Positions 1 through 5,427 of a DNA stretch of 6,441 nt are shown here, one piece after another. The stretch's first letter is position 1; each line of letters starts with the position of its first letter. Origin of the DNA: an uncultured Ruminococcus sp. (GTDB lineage Bacteria > Bacillota > Clostridia > Oscillospirales > Acutalibacteraceae); NCBI GenBank assembly GCA_902773065.1, contig CACYDD010000013.1, positions 1 to 6,441 on the forward strand, read 5' to 3'. A program made the position numbers and the translations under genes. The notes under the pieces are model-generated. The model searched no databases. It was not told the origin of the DNA and worked only from the letters and a program-made list of their open reading frames with translations.

Positions 1-63
1 TAATCGCTCAGGTAATGTTTTCGGTATTTATTTTATCATCATGTGCAGCATAAATAATCATAC
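1..63. other. Left edge, no supported gene
   Basis: No gene can be supported here. A short plus-strand frame stays open from base 2 to the stop at 104-106, and a minus-strand frame stays open from about 135 down to the stop at 8-10. Both are too short to judge, and the only ATG of the minus frame that follows the hairpin region would give 21 residues. Either could be the remnant or tail of a neighbouring gene. The AT-rich composition is typical of an intergenic region. Confidence 0.4.
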
Positions 64-100
64 CAATGAGCATTTCCGACAGGATCTGCTCATTGTTTTT
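64..100 (+). terminator. Probable rho-independent terminator
   Basis: CAATGAGCA at 64-72 pairs perfectly with TGCTCATTG at 87-95, giving a 9-bp stem. After a symmetric 2x2 internal loop, TCC (75-77) pairs with GGA (82-84) around a GACA tetraloop. The stem is followed directly by five T residues (96-100). The T-run lies only on the plus-strand 3' side, so it would end transcription coming from the left. It insulates the promoter at 126-154 from upstream read-through. The stem is AU-rich, so its strength is uncertain. Confidence 0.6.
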
Positions 101-125
101 GTGTAATAATATCTTTAATTCGTTA

Positions 126-154
126 TTGACACGATGTCAGAATAGGTGTATAAT
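126..154 (+). promoter_or_regulatory. Sigma-70/SigA promoter of the operon
   Basis: A perfect -35 box TTGACA (126-131) and a perfect -10 box TATAAT (149-154) are separated by exactly 17 bp. The expected transcription start is near 161, giving a leader of about 43 bases before the regulator start codon. With both boxes at consensus it should be strong when not repressed, and two palindromic operators overlap or flank it. It is the only convincing promoter seen in the window and probably drives all the genes that follow. Confidence 0.88.
127..139. promoter_or_regulatory. Operator 1, overlapping the -35 box
   Basis: The palindrome TGACA-CGA-TGTCA has five-base arms and overlaps five of the six bases of the -35 box. 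A repressor bound here would block RNA polymerase. With its right flank it reads TGACACGATGTCAGAA, which matches the second site at 163-178 in 14 of 16 bases; the only differences are the two central bases. The likely ligand is the TetR-family protein encoded just downstream; that assignment is inference from position and symmetry. Confidence 0.75.
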
Positions 155-162
155 AAGCATAA

Positions 163-175
163 TGACACAGTGTCA
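163..175. promoter_or_regulatory. Operator 2, at the transcription start
   Basis: TGACAC-A-GTGTCA is a perfect palindrome with six-base arms around one central base. It begins one or two bases after the expected transcription start. Its centre is 36 bp from that of operator 1. Together the two sites bracket the promoter, as expected of an autoregulated TetR-family repressor. No further full copy of the palindrome was noticed elsewhere in the window. Confidence 0.78.
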
Positions 176-190
176 GAACAAACAGCAGAA

Positions 191-195
191 GGGAG
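191..195 (+). promoter_or_regulatory. Ribosome binding site that sets the regulator start
   Basis: GGGAG, within the longer purine run AGAAGGGAG, lies eight bases before the ATG at 204. The in-frame ATG at 162 has no such site and falls on the expected transcription start inside operator 2, and the frame open further up to base 66 lies before the promoter. The start at 204 is therefore preferred. Confidence 0.8.
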
Positions 196-203
196 TGATC
201 ATT

Positions 204-824
204 ATGCCAAAGGGATCGCCGGAGCTGACAGCAGCAAGAAAAGAAGAAATAATCAATGCCTGTGAAGAGCTGTATAAAACAATGAGCTTCAAGGACATTA
301 CCATCAAGGAGATCGGAGCAGCAACATCATTTACCCGCACATCAATTTATAATTATTTCCGCACAAAAGAAGAAATAATGCTTGCTCTTTTTTGCAGAGA
401 ATATGATATCTGGTGCGGCAGACTTGAAGAAATGAGCGAAGGCTCTGCTGATATGTCCCGTGAAGAAATTGCCTCTGCGATTGCCAAAAGCCTTGAGGAC
501 AGAGAGATACTTCTGCGGATACAGTGTATGAATCTGTTCGATATTGAGGATAACAGCCGCGTTGAGCGCCTGGCAGAATTTAAACTGCGTTTCAAGAGAA
601 TGTATGAGTTATTGACGATGATTCTCAAAAGTTATCGTCCCTATGTAACAGAAAATGAGTGTAATTCTTTCTGCTGCTCTTTTTCATCCTTTCTGTTCGG
701 GATATATCCGTTTGTATTTCACACCGAAAATCAGATAAAGGCTATGGAAATGGCGGATGTCAAGGTACCGGAGCTTACCATTTATGAGATGGTATACGAT
801 TGTCTTATCAAATTACTGCCGTAG
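204..824 (+). CDS. TetR/AcrR-family transcriptional regulator, cysteine-rich
   Basis: This 206-residue protein is a normal length for a TetR-family repressor, a dimer that releases DNA on binding or reacting with its signal. The N-terminal helix-turn-helix covers about residues 15-60, with ITIKEIGAATSFTRTSIYNY (residues 32-51) as its core and FRTKEEIM after it, the family hallmark. The rest is the variable, mostly helical ligand and dimer domain, containing FLFGIYPF at 163-170. Eight cysteines are present (20, 64, 71, 108, 153, 157, 158 and 200), including a C-X3-CC cluster. That is many for such a protein and suggests, without proving, thiol-based sensing. It is the first gene of the operon and lies behind two palindromes that are probably its own operators, so it likely represses itself and the redox genes behind it. 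The true inducer cannot be read from the sequence. Confidence 0.92.
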   Translation: MPKGSPELTAARKEEIINACEELYKTMSFKDITIKEIGAATSFTRTSIYNYFRTKEEIMLALFCREYDIWCGRLEEMSEGSADMSREEIASAIAKSLEDREILLRIQCMNLFDIEDNSRVERLAEFKLRFKRMYELLTMILKSYRPYVTENECNSFCCSFSSFLFGIYPFVFHTENQIKAMEMADVKVPELTIYEMVYDCLIKLLP

Positions 825-856
825 TGCAGAACAAATAAATAACGGAGGTAATATCT

Positions 857-1333
857 ATGAGTAAAGTATTGGTAGCGTATTTCAGTGCAAGCGGAGTGAC
901 AGCAAAAGCGGCACAAAAGCTTGCAAAGGCAGCGGGCGCAGATCTGTTTGAGATCGTTCCCGAGCAAGTTTACACCAGAGCTGACCTAAACTGGCAGAAT
1001 AAAAACAGCCGCAGCTCAGTCGAAATGAACGACAGAGGCAGCCGACCTGCCATTAAATCAAAGGTTGAGAATATGGAGCAGTATGATGTGGTGTTTGTGG
1101 GCTTTCCTGTCTGGTGGTACCGTGAGCCGTCAATCATAGACACGTTTATGGAGAGCTATGATTTCAGCGGAAAGACTGTCGTTCCCTTCTGCACTTCAGG
1201 CGGCAGCGGTCTTGGATCGACAAGCAGCAATTTACAGGCTCTTGCAAAGGGTGCAAAGGTTATCGAAGGAAAAAGACTTTCAGCTATGACAACAGAAGGC
1301 TCTCTGAAAAAATGGGCAGAAGAAATTATCTGA
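857..1333 (+). CDS. Cytosolic flavodoxin (Flavodoxin_4-like)
   Basis: This 158-residue single-domain flavodoxin has no signal peptide, so it should act in the cytoplasm as an FMN-binding electron carrier or small flavin reductase. The first strand KVLVAYFS leads into the FMN-phosphate loop SASGVT (residues 10-15). GFPVWW (82-87) and PFCTSGGSG (110-118) are the flavin-ring and second-loop motifs seen in this flavodoxin subgroup, where members are often annotated simply as flavodoxin. The start has a strong GGAGG at 844-848. It lies 32 bases after the regulator, with no terminator between. A close paralogue carrying a lipoprotein signal is encoded at 3384-4094; by eye the two flavodoxin domains are a little under half identical. 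The redox partner is unknown. Neighbouring oxidoreductases or the membrane protein at 4108 are candidates. Confidence 0.9.
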   Translation: MSKVLVAYFSASGVTAKAAQKLAKAAGADLFEIVPEQVYTRADLNWQNKNSRSSVEMNDRGSRPAIKSKVENMEQYDVVFVGFPVWWYREPSIIDTFMESYDFSGKTVVPFCTSGGSGLGSTSSNLQALAKGAKVIEGKRLSAMTTEGSLKKWAEEII

Positions 1334-1346
1334 GGAGGAAACTATT

Positions 1347-2246
1347 ATGTTCAATAAAAGTATCACGTTATCAAACGGTGTCATCGTTCCGCAGCTTGCT
1401 CTCGGCACATGGCTCATTGACGACGATAAGGTGGGCGCTGCTGTCAGATCAGCAATAGAGATCGGCTACACACACATCGACACGGCTCAGGCATATGCAA
1501 ACGAGCGGGGCGTCGGTGAGGGCGTCAGAAACAGTGGAGTAGCACGTGACAAAATATTTGTCACCACAAAGATCGCAGCCGAGCATAAGGATTATAAAAC
1601 CGCAGCCGAAGGTATTGACGGGTCACTCAAAAGGCTGGGACTTGACTATATCGACCTGATGATAATTCACAGTCCTCAGCCCTGGCTTGAAGTCAATCAG
1701 TCCGAGGACAGATACTTTGAAGGAAATCTTGAAGCATGGAGAGTATTGACAGACGCCTACAAAGCCGGAAAGATCAGGGCGATAGGCGTATCCAATTTCC
1801 TGCAGGAGGACATTGACAATCTTCTGAATAATGCAGAGATCAAACCTATGGTCAATCAGGTGCTTTGTCATATAGCAAATACTCCGCTTGACCTTATAGA
1901 GTATTGCACAGAAAAAGGCATTGTTATGGAAGCATACAGTCCTGTTGCTCACGGTGAAGCGCTGAAAATCCCTGCTATTGCTGAAATGGCAAAGAAATAC
2001 GGTGTATCCGTTCCTCAGCTTTGCATCAGATACGATATTCAGCTTGGCATGATCGTTTTGCCGAAGACTGCAAATCCCGAACACATGAAAACCAATGCAG
2101 ATGTTGAATTCGTTATTTCAGATGAGGATATGGAAGTACTCAAACACATCGAGCGTATCAAGGATTACGGCTCTTCAAGCTTTTTCCCTGTCTATGGCGG
2201 CAAGCTCAAGGGTTATTCCGGCAGACCGGGCAGTGAAAAAGTATAA
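1347..2246 (+). CDS. Aldo/keto reductase
   Basis: This 299-residue TIM-barrel oxidoreductase reduces aldehydes or ketones to alcohols, usually with NADPH. All four catalytic residues of the family are visible: Asp45 and Tyr50 (HIDTAQAY), Lys75 (FVTTK) and His108 (LMIIH). IGVSNF (146-151), NQVLCH (170-175) and VLPKT (237-241) are further family motifs, the last in the cofactor-binding region. The overall pattern resembles the 2,5-diketo-D-gluconate reductase-like (DkgA-type) branch, but the physiological substrate cannot be assigned. AGGAGG (1333-1338) overlaps the stop codon of the preceding flavodoxin gene and sits eight bases before this ATG, so the two are probably translationally linked. 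In this setting, detoxification of reactive carbonyls or quinones is the most plausible role. Confidence 0.93.
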   Translation: MFNKSITLSNGVIVPQLALGTWLIDDDKVGAAVRSAIEIGYTHIDTAQAYANERGVGEGVRNSGVARDKIFVTTKIAAEHKDYKTAAEGIDGSLKRLGLDYIDLMIIHSPQPWLEVNQSEDRYFEGNLEAWRVLTDAYKAGKIRAIGVSNFLQEDIDNLLNNAEIKPMVNQVLCHIANTPLDLIEYCTEKGIVMEAYSPVAHGEALKIPAIAEMAKKYGVSVPQLCIRYDIQLGMIVLPKTANPEHMKTNADVEFVISDEDMEVLKHIERIKDYGSSSFFPVYGGKLKGYSGRPGSEKV

Positions 2247-2262
2247 TGGATCGGTGGCAGTC

Positions 2263-2607
2263 ATGAGTATTACAATAAATCTGTATTATACCGGAAAAAA
2301 CGGAAATGCAAAAGAATTTGCAAAGGAAATGGAAGAAACAGGAACAGCGGACGCTATCCGTAATGAAAAAGGAAACCTCAGATATGAATACTTCATCTCT
2401 ATAGATGACCCTGAAACCGTCCTGCTGATCGACAGCTGGAAGGATCAAGCTGCACTGGATATTCATCATGCTTCGGAAATGATGGAAAAAATCGCAGCAC
2501 TGAGAGAAAAATACGACCTCACAATGAGAGCGGAACGGTTTGTTTCAGATGAAAGTGGAATGTCGAAACACGATAAAACATTTATCAGAGAGCAGGAGGA
2601 AAACTGA
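2263..2607 (+). CDS. YgiN-like antibiotic biosynthesis monooxygenase-domain protein
   Basis: This 114-residue protein has the ferredoxin-like ABM fold. Members act as dimers without a metal or flavin, and some, such as E. coli YgiN, act on quinols. The markers are the alternating strand LRYEYFISIDD (39-49), VLLIDSWKDQAAL (53-65) with Trp59, and the His68-His69 pair before the helix SEMMEKIAAL; the W...A...H pattern is typical of the family. An open frame extends upstream to 2095, but that part lies within the aldo/keto reductase gene and reads unlike the family, so the ATG at 2263 is chosen. Its ribosome site is weak (GGTGG, 2253-2257), 16 bases after the upstream stop, so translation may depend on coupling. 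The C-terminal tail from about residue 93 is polar and charged. The substrate is not known. Confidence 0.82.
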   Translation: MSITINLYYTGKNGNAKEFAKEMEETGTADAIRNEKGNLRYEYFISIDDPETVLLIDSWKDQAALDIHHASEMMEKIAALREKYDLTMRAERFVSDESGMSKHDKTFIREQEEN

Positions 2608-2608
2608 A

Positions 2609-3367
2609 ATGAGAGAAAAGATCATACAGACTGCCGGACGAGAGCAGCTTGGTGACTTCTCGCCTATGTTTGCACACCTAAATGACGATGTACTTTTCGG
2701 CGAGGTGTGGAACGAGGAAGCAATAAGTGTAAAGACGAAGTGCATCATTACAGTAGTGTCGCTTATGGCTTCGGGGATAACGGACGCTTCTCTCGGCTAC
2801 CATTTGCAGAATGCGAAGAAAAACGGTGTGACAAAGGACGAGATCGCAGCGATAATCACCCACGCAACAATGTATGTAGGCTGGCCGAAGGGTTGGGCGG
2901 TGTTCCGCATGGCAAAGGAGATCTGGAACGAGGAACAGCCTGCACTAACCGAAAACGAAAAATATCAGAATACTATCTTCTTCCCCATCGGTCAGCCGAA
3001 TGACGCTTATGCACAGTATTTTGTCGGACAAAGCTATCTTGCACCGCTTTCAATGCAGCAGATGCCGATGTTCAATGTCACCTTCGAGCCGGGATGCCGA
3101 AACAACTGGCATACACATCATGCCGTAAACGGTGGCGGTCAGATGCTGATCTGTGTCGGCGGAAGAGGATATTATCAGGAATGGGGCAAGGAGCCGCAGG
3201 AGATGACACCCGGTACAGTCATCAATATTCCGGCGAATGTCAAGCATTGGCACGGTGCGGCACCGGATTCGTGGTTTTCTCATATTGCCGTTGAAGTTCC
3301 CGGTGAGGGTACAGGTACTGAATGGCTTGAAGCTGTGTCGGATGAGGATTATGGCAAGCTGAAATAA
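2609..3367 (+). CDS. Carboxymuconolactone decarboxylase-cupin fusion protein
   Basis: This 252-residue protein has two domains. Residues 15-105 match the carboxymuconolactone-decarboxylase (CMD/AhpD-like) fold, with ISVKTKCIITVVSLMASGIT, then HLQNAKKNGVTKDEIAAII and the MYVGWPKGW turn. There is no CxxC motif, so AhpD-type peroxidase chemistry is unlikely. Residues 125-245 form a cupin: WHTHHAV (167-173) supplies His168 and His170, Gln178 takes the place of the usual Glu, and PANVKHWHG (208-216) gives the second histidine group, so a bound metal is plausible. This architecture recurs in anaerobic Firmicutes next to flavodoxins and aldo/keto reductases, but the reaction is unproven. The start follows AGGAGG (2594-2599) and lies one base after the previous stop, so the two genes are tightly coupled. 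The upstream in-frame ATG at 2540 falls inside the previous gene and is rejected. Confidence 0.87.
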   Translation: MREKIIQTAGREQLGDFSPMFAHLNDDVLFGEVWNEEAISVKTKCIITVVSLMASGITDASLGYHLQNAKKNGVTKDEIAAIITHATMYVGWPKGWAVFRMAKEIWNEEQPALTENEKYQNTIFFPIGQPNDAYAQYFVGQSYLAPLSMQQMPMFNVTFEPGCRNNWHTHHAVNGGGQMLICVGGRGYYQEWGKEPQEMTPGTVINIPANVKHWHGAAPDSWFSHIAVEVPGEGTGTEWLEAVSDEDYGKLK

Positions 3368-3383
3368 TACCGGAGGTTTTTGT

Positions 3384-4094
3384 ATGAAAAGAATAAAATC
3401 TATTTCTGCGATACTTGTAATGGCTTGTTTGTGCTTTATCATGTCTGCCTGTGCAAACAGCGGCAATACAGAAAGCAATAAATCTGAATCAGTTGCTGAA
3501 AACAGTACTTCACAGTCTGATACAAAAAAGAATAGTAACAGTTCAGACGACAATAAAATTGAGTCTGTATCAGAAAATAAGGATGAATCTCAACTGTCCG
3601 AGGATACCAAAAAAACAGGTACAGATGTGCTTGTAGTTTATTTTTCTGCAACAGGTACAACTAAAGGTGTAGCGGAAAAATTAGCTGATGTGACAGATGC
3701 GGATATATATGAGATCATACCGGCTGAGCCTTATACAGAAGCTGATCTGAACTGGCACGACAGCGACAGCCGTACTACTCACGAACAGGATGACAAGAGC
3801 GTCCGCCCCGGTATTGCAAGTGATAAGCTGTCTTTGGATAGCTATACCACCATCTATGTCGGTTATCCGATATGGTGGGGTGAAGAGCCGCGCATAATGG
3901 ACACCTTTGTCGAAAGCTATGATTTTGCCGGAAAAACGATGATACCCTTCTGCACCTCCGGCGGCAGCGGAATCGGCAGCAGCGGCGACAACCTGAGAGA
4001 TAATGCCGGGAGCGGAAACTGGCTCGAAGGTGCGAGATTAAATGCAAATGTTTCAGAATCGGAATTGCAGGAATGGATAAACAGTCTGAAATAA
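3384..4094 (+). CDS. Lipoprotein-anchored flavodoxin
   Basis: This 236-residue protein has three parts. Residues 1-22 are a lipoprotein signal peptide: KRIK, then a hydrophobic stretch, then MSAC with Cys23 as the probable lipidated residue (Met at -3 is a tolerated variant). Residues 24-79 form a flexible linker rich in Ser, Asn, Lys, Glu and Asp, a typical tether. Residues 81-236 are a flavodoxin domain with the FMN-phosphate loop SATGTT (88-93), GYPIWW (160-165) and PFCTSGGSG (188-196). It is a paralogue of the cytosolic flavodoxin at 857-1333 and keeps its FMN-site motifs. It should sit on the outer face of the membrane, an unusual place for a flavodoxin, and would have to acquire FMN there. 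The ribosome site is a strong GGAGG (3372-3376). The next gene encodes a heme-type membrane protein, the obvious candidate partner. Confidence 0.9.
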   Translation: MKRIKSISAILVMACLCFIMSACANSGNTESNKSESVAENSTSQSDTKKNSNSSDDNKIESVSENKDESQLSEDTKKTGTDVLVVYFSATGTTKGVAEKLADVTDADIYEIIPAEPYTEADLNWHDSDSRTTHEQDDKSVRPGIASDKLSLDSYTTIYVGYPIWWGEEPRIMDTFVESYDFAGKTMIPFCTSGGSGIGSSGDNLRDNAGSGNWLEGARLNANVSESELQEWINSLK

Positions 4095-4107
4095 AGGCAG
4101 TGACAGA

Positions 4108-4881
4108 ATGAAAGCAAAGCATATCACAATGCGAATCATAGACCTGATAATGACGGGCAATCTGCTGTTTCTGATGGCTTTGCAGGTGACACAGCAGCTT
4201 GCACATGAATGGATAGGCATTGCAATGACAGGGCTGTTTATCGTTCACCACATTTTCAATTACAAATACTACAAAACAATATTCAAGGGAAAGTATAGCT
4301 TTCTCAGGATTTTTCAGCTTGTGATATGTGTATTGCTTTTAGCAGCATTCATTACGACCGCTTTTTCCGGAATGACAATGAGCCGCTATGCAACGCCGTT
4401 TATGAACGGTCTGCTCAAAGCCTCTGATGCCCGTAAGCTGCACCTTGCTATATCCTATTGGTCATTCGTCCTGATGGGAGTGCATATCGGTATGCATTTC
4501 GGAATAATCACATCAAAGCTGCCGAAGGGTATTTTCAGGATAATATCCGCTGTTATTATTTCGGGAGTTTCAGTGTGGGGCTTTATGCTTTTCCTTGATG
4601 AAAATATCTTTGAATATATGCTCATGCAGATGCATTTTGCCTTTCTTGACTATGATAAGGCTCCATGGCTCGTGATAGTAGAAAATCTTGTAATGCTGAT
4701 CTCGTGGGCATTTATGACATACCTGCTGTCGCTGTTTGTAAAGTCCGTTACAGCTAAAGGTAAAAAGAAGGATAAGAAAAGGACTGTTTTAACTGTTTTG
4801 TACGCTGTGGGTATCGTTGTGATAATAGGTTTCGGAACGCTGCTGCATTTACTGATTCCTTCCGGAAATGCCGGATTCTGA
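4108..4881 (+). CDS. Seven-helix membrane protein with diheme b-type pattern (DUF4405-like)
   Basis: This is a 257-residue integral membrane protein. Hydrophobic segments lie near 10-30, 33-51, 66-88, 112-133, 143-163, 187-211 and 227-249. The loops at 52-66, 134-144 and 212-226 are positively charged and the one at 164-186 is acidic, so the positive-inside rule gives the N-terminus inside and the C-terminus outside. Helix 2 has His33 and His47 and helix 4 has His112 and His126, both spaced H-X13-H, the spacing of heme ligands in cytochrome b; ferric reductases and NADPH oxidases are similar. His48 and His130 are extra candidates. I read it as a membrane cytochrome b moving electrons across the membrane. 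The DUF4405 name is from memory and less certain. The ribosome site is weak (AAGG, about 10 bases upstream) and the gene lies 13 bases after the flavodoxin lipoprotein gene. Confidence 0.82.
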   Translation: MKAKHITMRIIDLIMTGNLLFLMALQVTQQLAHEWIGIAMTGLFIVHHIFNYKYYKTIFKGKYSFLRIFQLVICVLLLAAFITTAFSGMTMSRYATPFMNGLLKASDARKLHLAISYWSFVLMGVHIGMHFGIITSKLPKGIFRIISAVIISGVSVWGFMLFLDENIFEYMLMQMHFAFLDYDKAPWLVIVENLVMLISWAFMTYLLSLFVKSVTAKGKKKDKKRTVLTVLYAVGIVVIIGFGTLLHLLIPSGNAGF

Positions 4882-4893
4882 GGAGGAAATAAT

Positions 4894-5427
4894 ATGAAAA
4901 TAATAATACTTATGGGAAGCCCGAACAAAAACGGTTCGACAAGTATCCTTGCGGAAAATTTTGCAAACGGTGCAAGGGACGCAGGACATACCGCCCAGCT
5001 AATAGATGTTACGAGAATGAATATCCATACCTGCACAGGATGTGTTGCCTGCGGTTACGAGGGACCATGCGTGCAAAAGGACGATAACGAGATAATAAAG
5101 CAAAAGCTCCTTAGCTGTGATATGGTTGTTTTTGCCACTCCGCTGTATTACTACGGAATGAGCGCACAGCTCAAAACGGTGGTTGACCGTTTTTGTTCCT
5201 ATAACAGCAGCCTGAACAGCCGTCACCTGAAATCAGCCTTGCTTGCTGCCGCATGGAACAGTGACGACTGGACTTTCGATACACTTGAAGCCCATTATAA
5301 AACCCTTGTACGGTATATCAATTTTGAGGATATGGGTATGGTTCTCGGCTACGGCTGCGGCACGCCGTCTATGACAAAACGCAGCAAATGTCCGAATGAA
5401 GCGTACAAGCTTGGGAGGAATATGTAA
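4894..5427 (+). CDS. Iron-sulfur-flavoprotein-like NAD(P)H/FMN reductase 1
   Basis: This 177-residue protein of the NADPH-dependent FMN reductase / flavodoxin-like fold begins with MKIIILMGSPNKNGSTS, in which GSPNKNGSTS forms the FMN-phosphate loop. CTGCVACGYEGPC holds Cys47, 50, 53 and 59 in the spacing CX2CX2CX5C, which fits the compact CX2CX2CX4-7C motif that binds a 4Fe-4S cluster in iron-sulfur flavoproteins such as Methanosarcina Isf. DD at 63-64 and FATPLYYYGMSAQLKTVVDR (80-99) are the usual flavin-site and dimer motifs. It may take electrons from a ferredoxin-like donor or from NAD(P)H and pass them to quinones, oxygen, peroxide or other acceptors; the choice is unknown. The start has AGGAGG (4881-4886), which overlaps the stop of the membrane protein gene. 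Confidence 0.87.
   Translation: MKIIILMGSPNKNGSTSILAENFANGARDAGHTAQLIDVTRMNIHTCTGCVACGYEGPCVQKDDNEIIKQKLLSCDMVVFATPLYYYGMSAQLKTVVDRFCSYNSSLNSRHLKSALLAAAWNSDDWTFDTLEAHYKTLVRYINFEDMGMVLGYGCGTPSMTKRSKCPNEAYKLGRNM
5413..5418 (+). promoter_or_regulatory. Ribosome binding site inside the preceding coding region
   Basis: GGGAGG lies within the last codons of the gene ending at 5427 and eight bases before the ATG at 5427. That ATG shares one base with the stop TAA (TAATG), so the next gene is probably translated by re-initiation and the two reductases made together. Confidence 0.8.

Noticed and set aside
66..203. N-terminal extension of the TetR-family protein
   Set aside because: The extension crosses the terminator, the promoter and both operators and has no ribosome site; the ATG at 204 has a good one and gives a normal TetR N-terminus.
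1811..1830. TTGACA inside the aldo/keto reductase gene as an internal promoter
   Set aside because: The nearest -10-like sequence is at the wrong distance, and the site lies in the middle of a well-conserved coding region.
2095..2262. Longer N-terminus for the YgiN-like protein
   Set aside because: The extra 56 residues are an out-of-frame reading of the aldo/keto reductase gene and do not resemble the ABM family, which begins near the ATG at 2263.
2540..2608. Longer N-terminus for the CMD-cupin protein
   Set aside because: It lies inside the previous gene; the ATG at 2609 has AGGAGG nine bases upstream and fits the domain start.
4187..4192. TGACAC half-site near the start of the membrane protein gene as a third operator
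   Set aside because: It is not followed by the matching inverted arm, so it is only a half-site that would often occur by chance in coding sequence.
3775..4251. Long minus-strand frame opposite the flavodoxin lipoprotein and membrane protein genes
   Set aside because: It is a shadow of two well-supported plus-strand genes, is rich in Cys, His and Arg from reversed codons, and has no recognisable domain.
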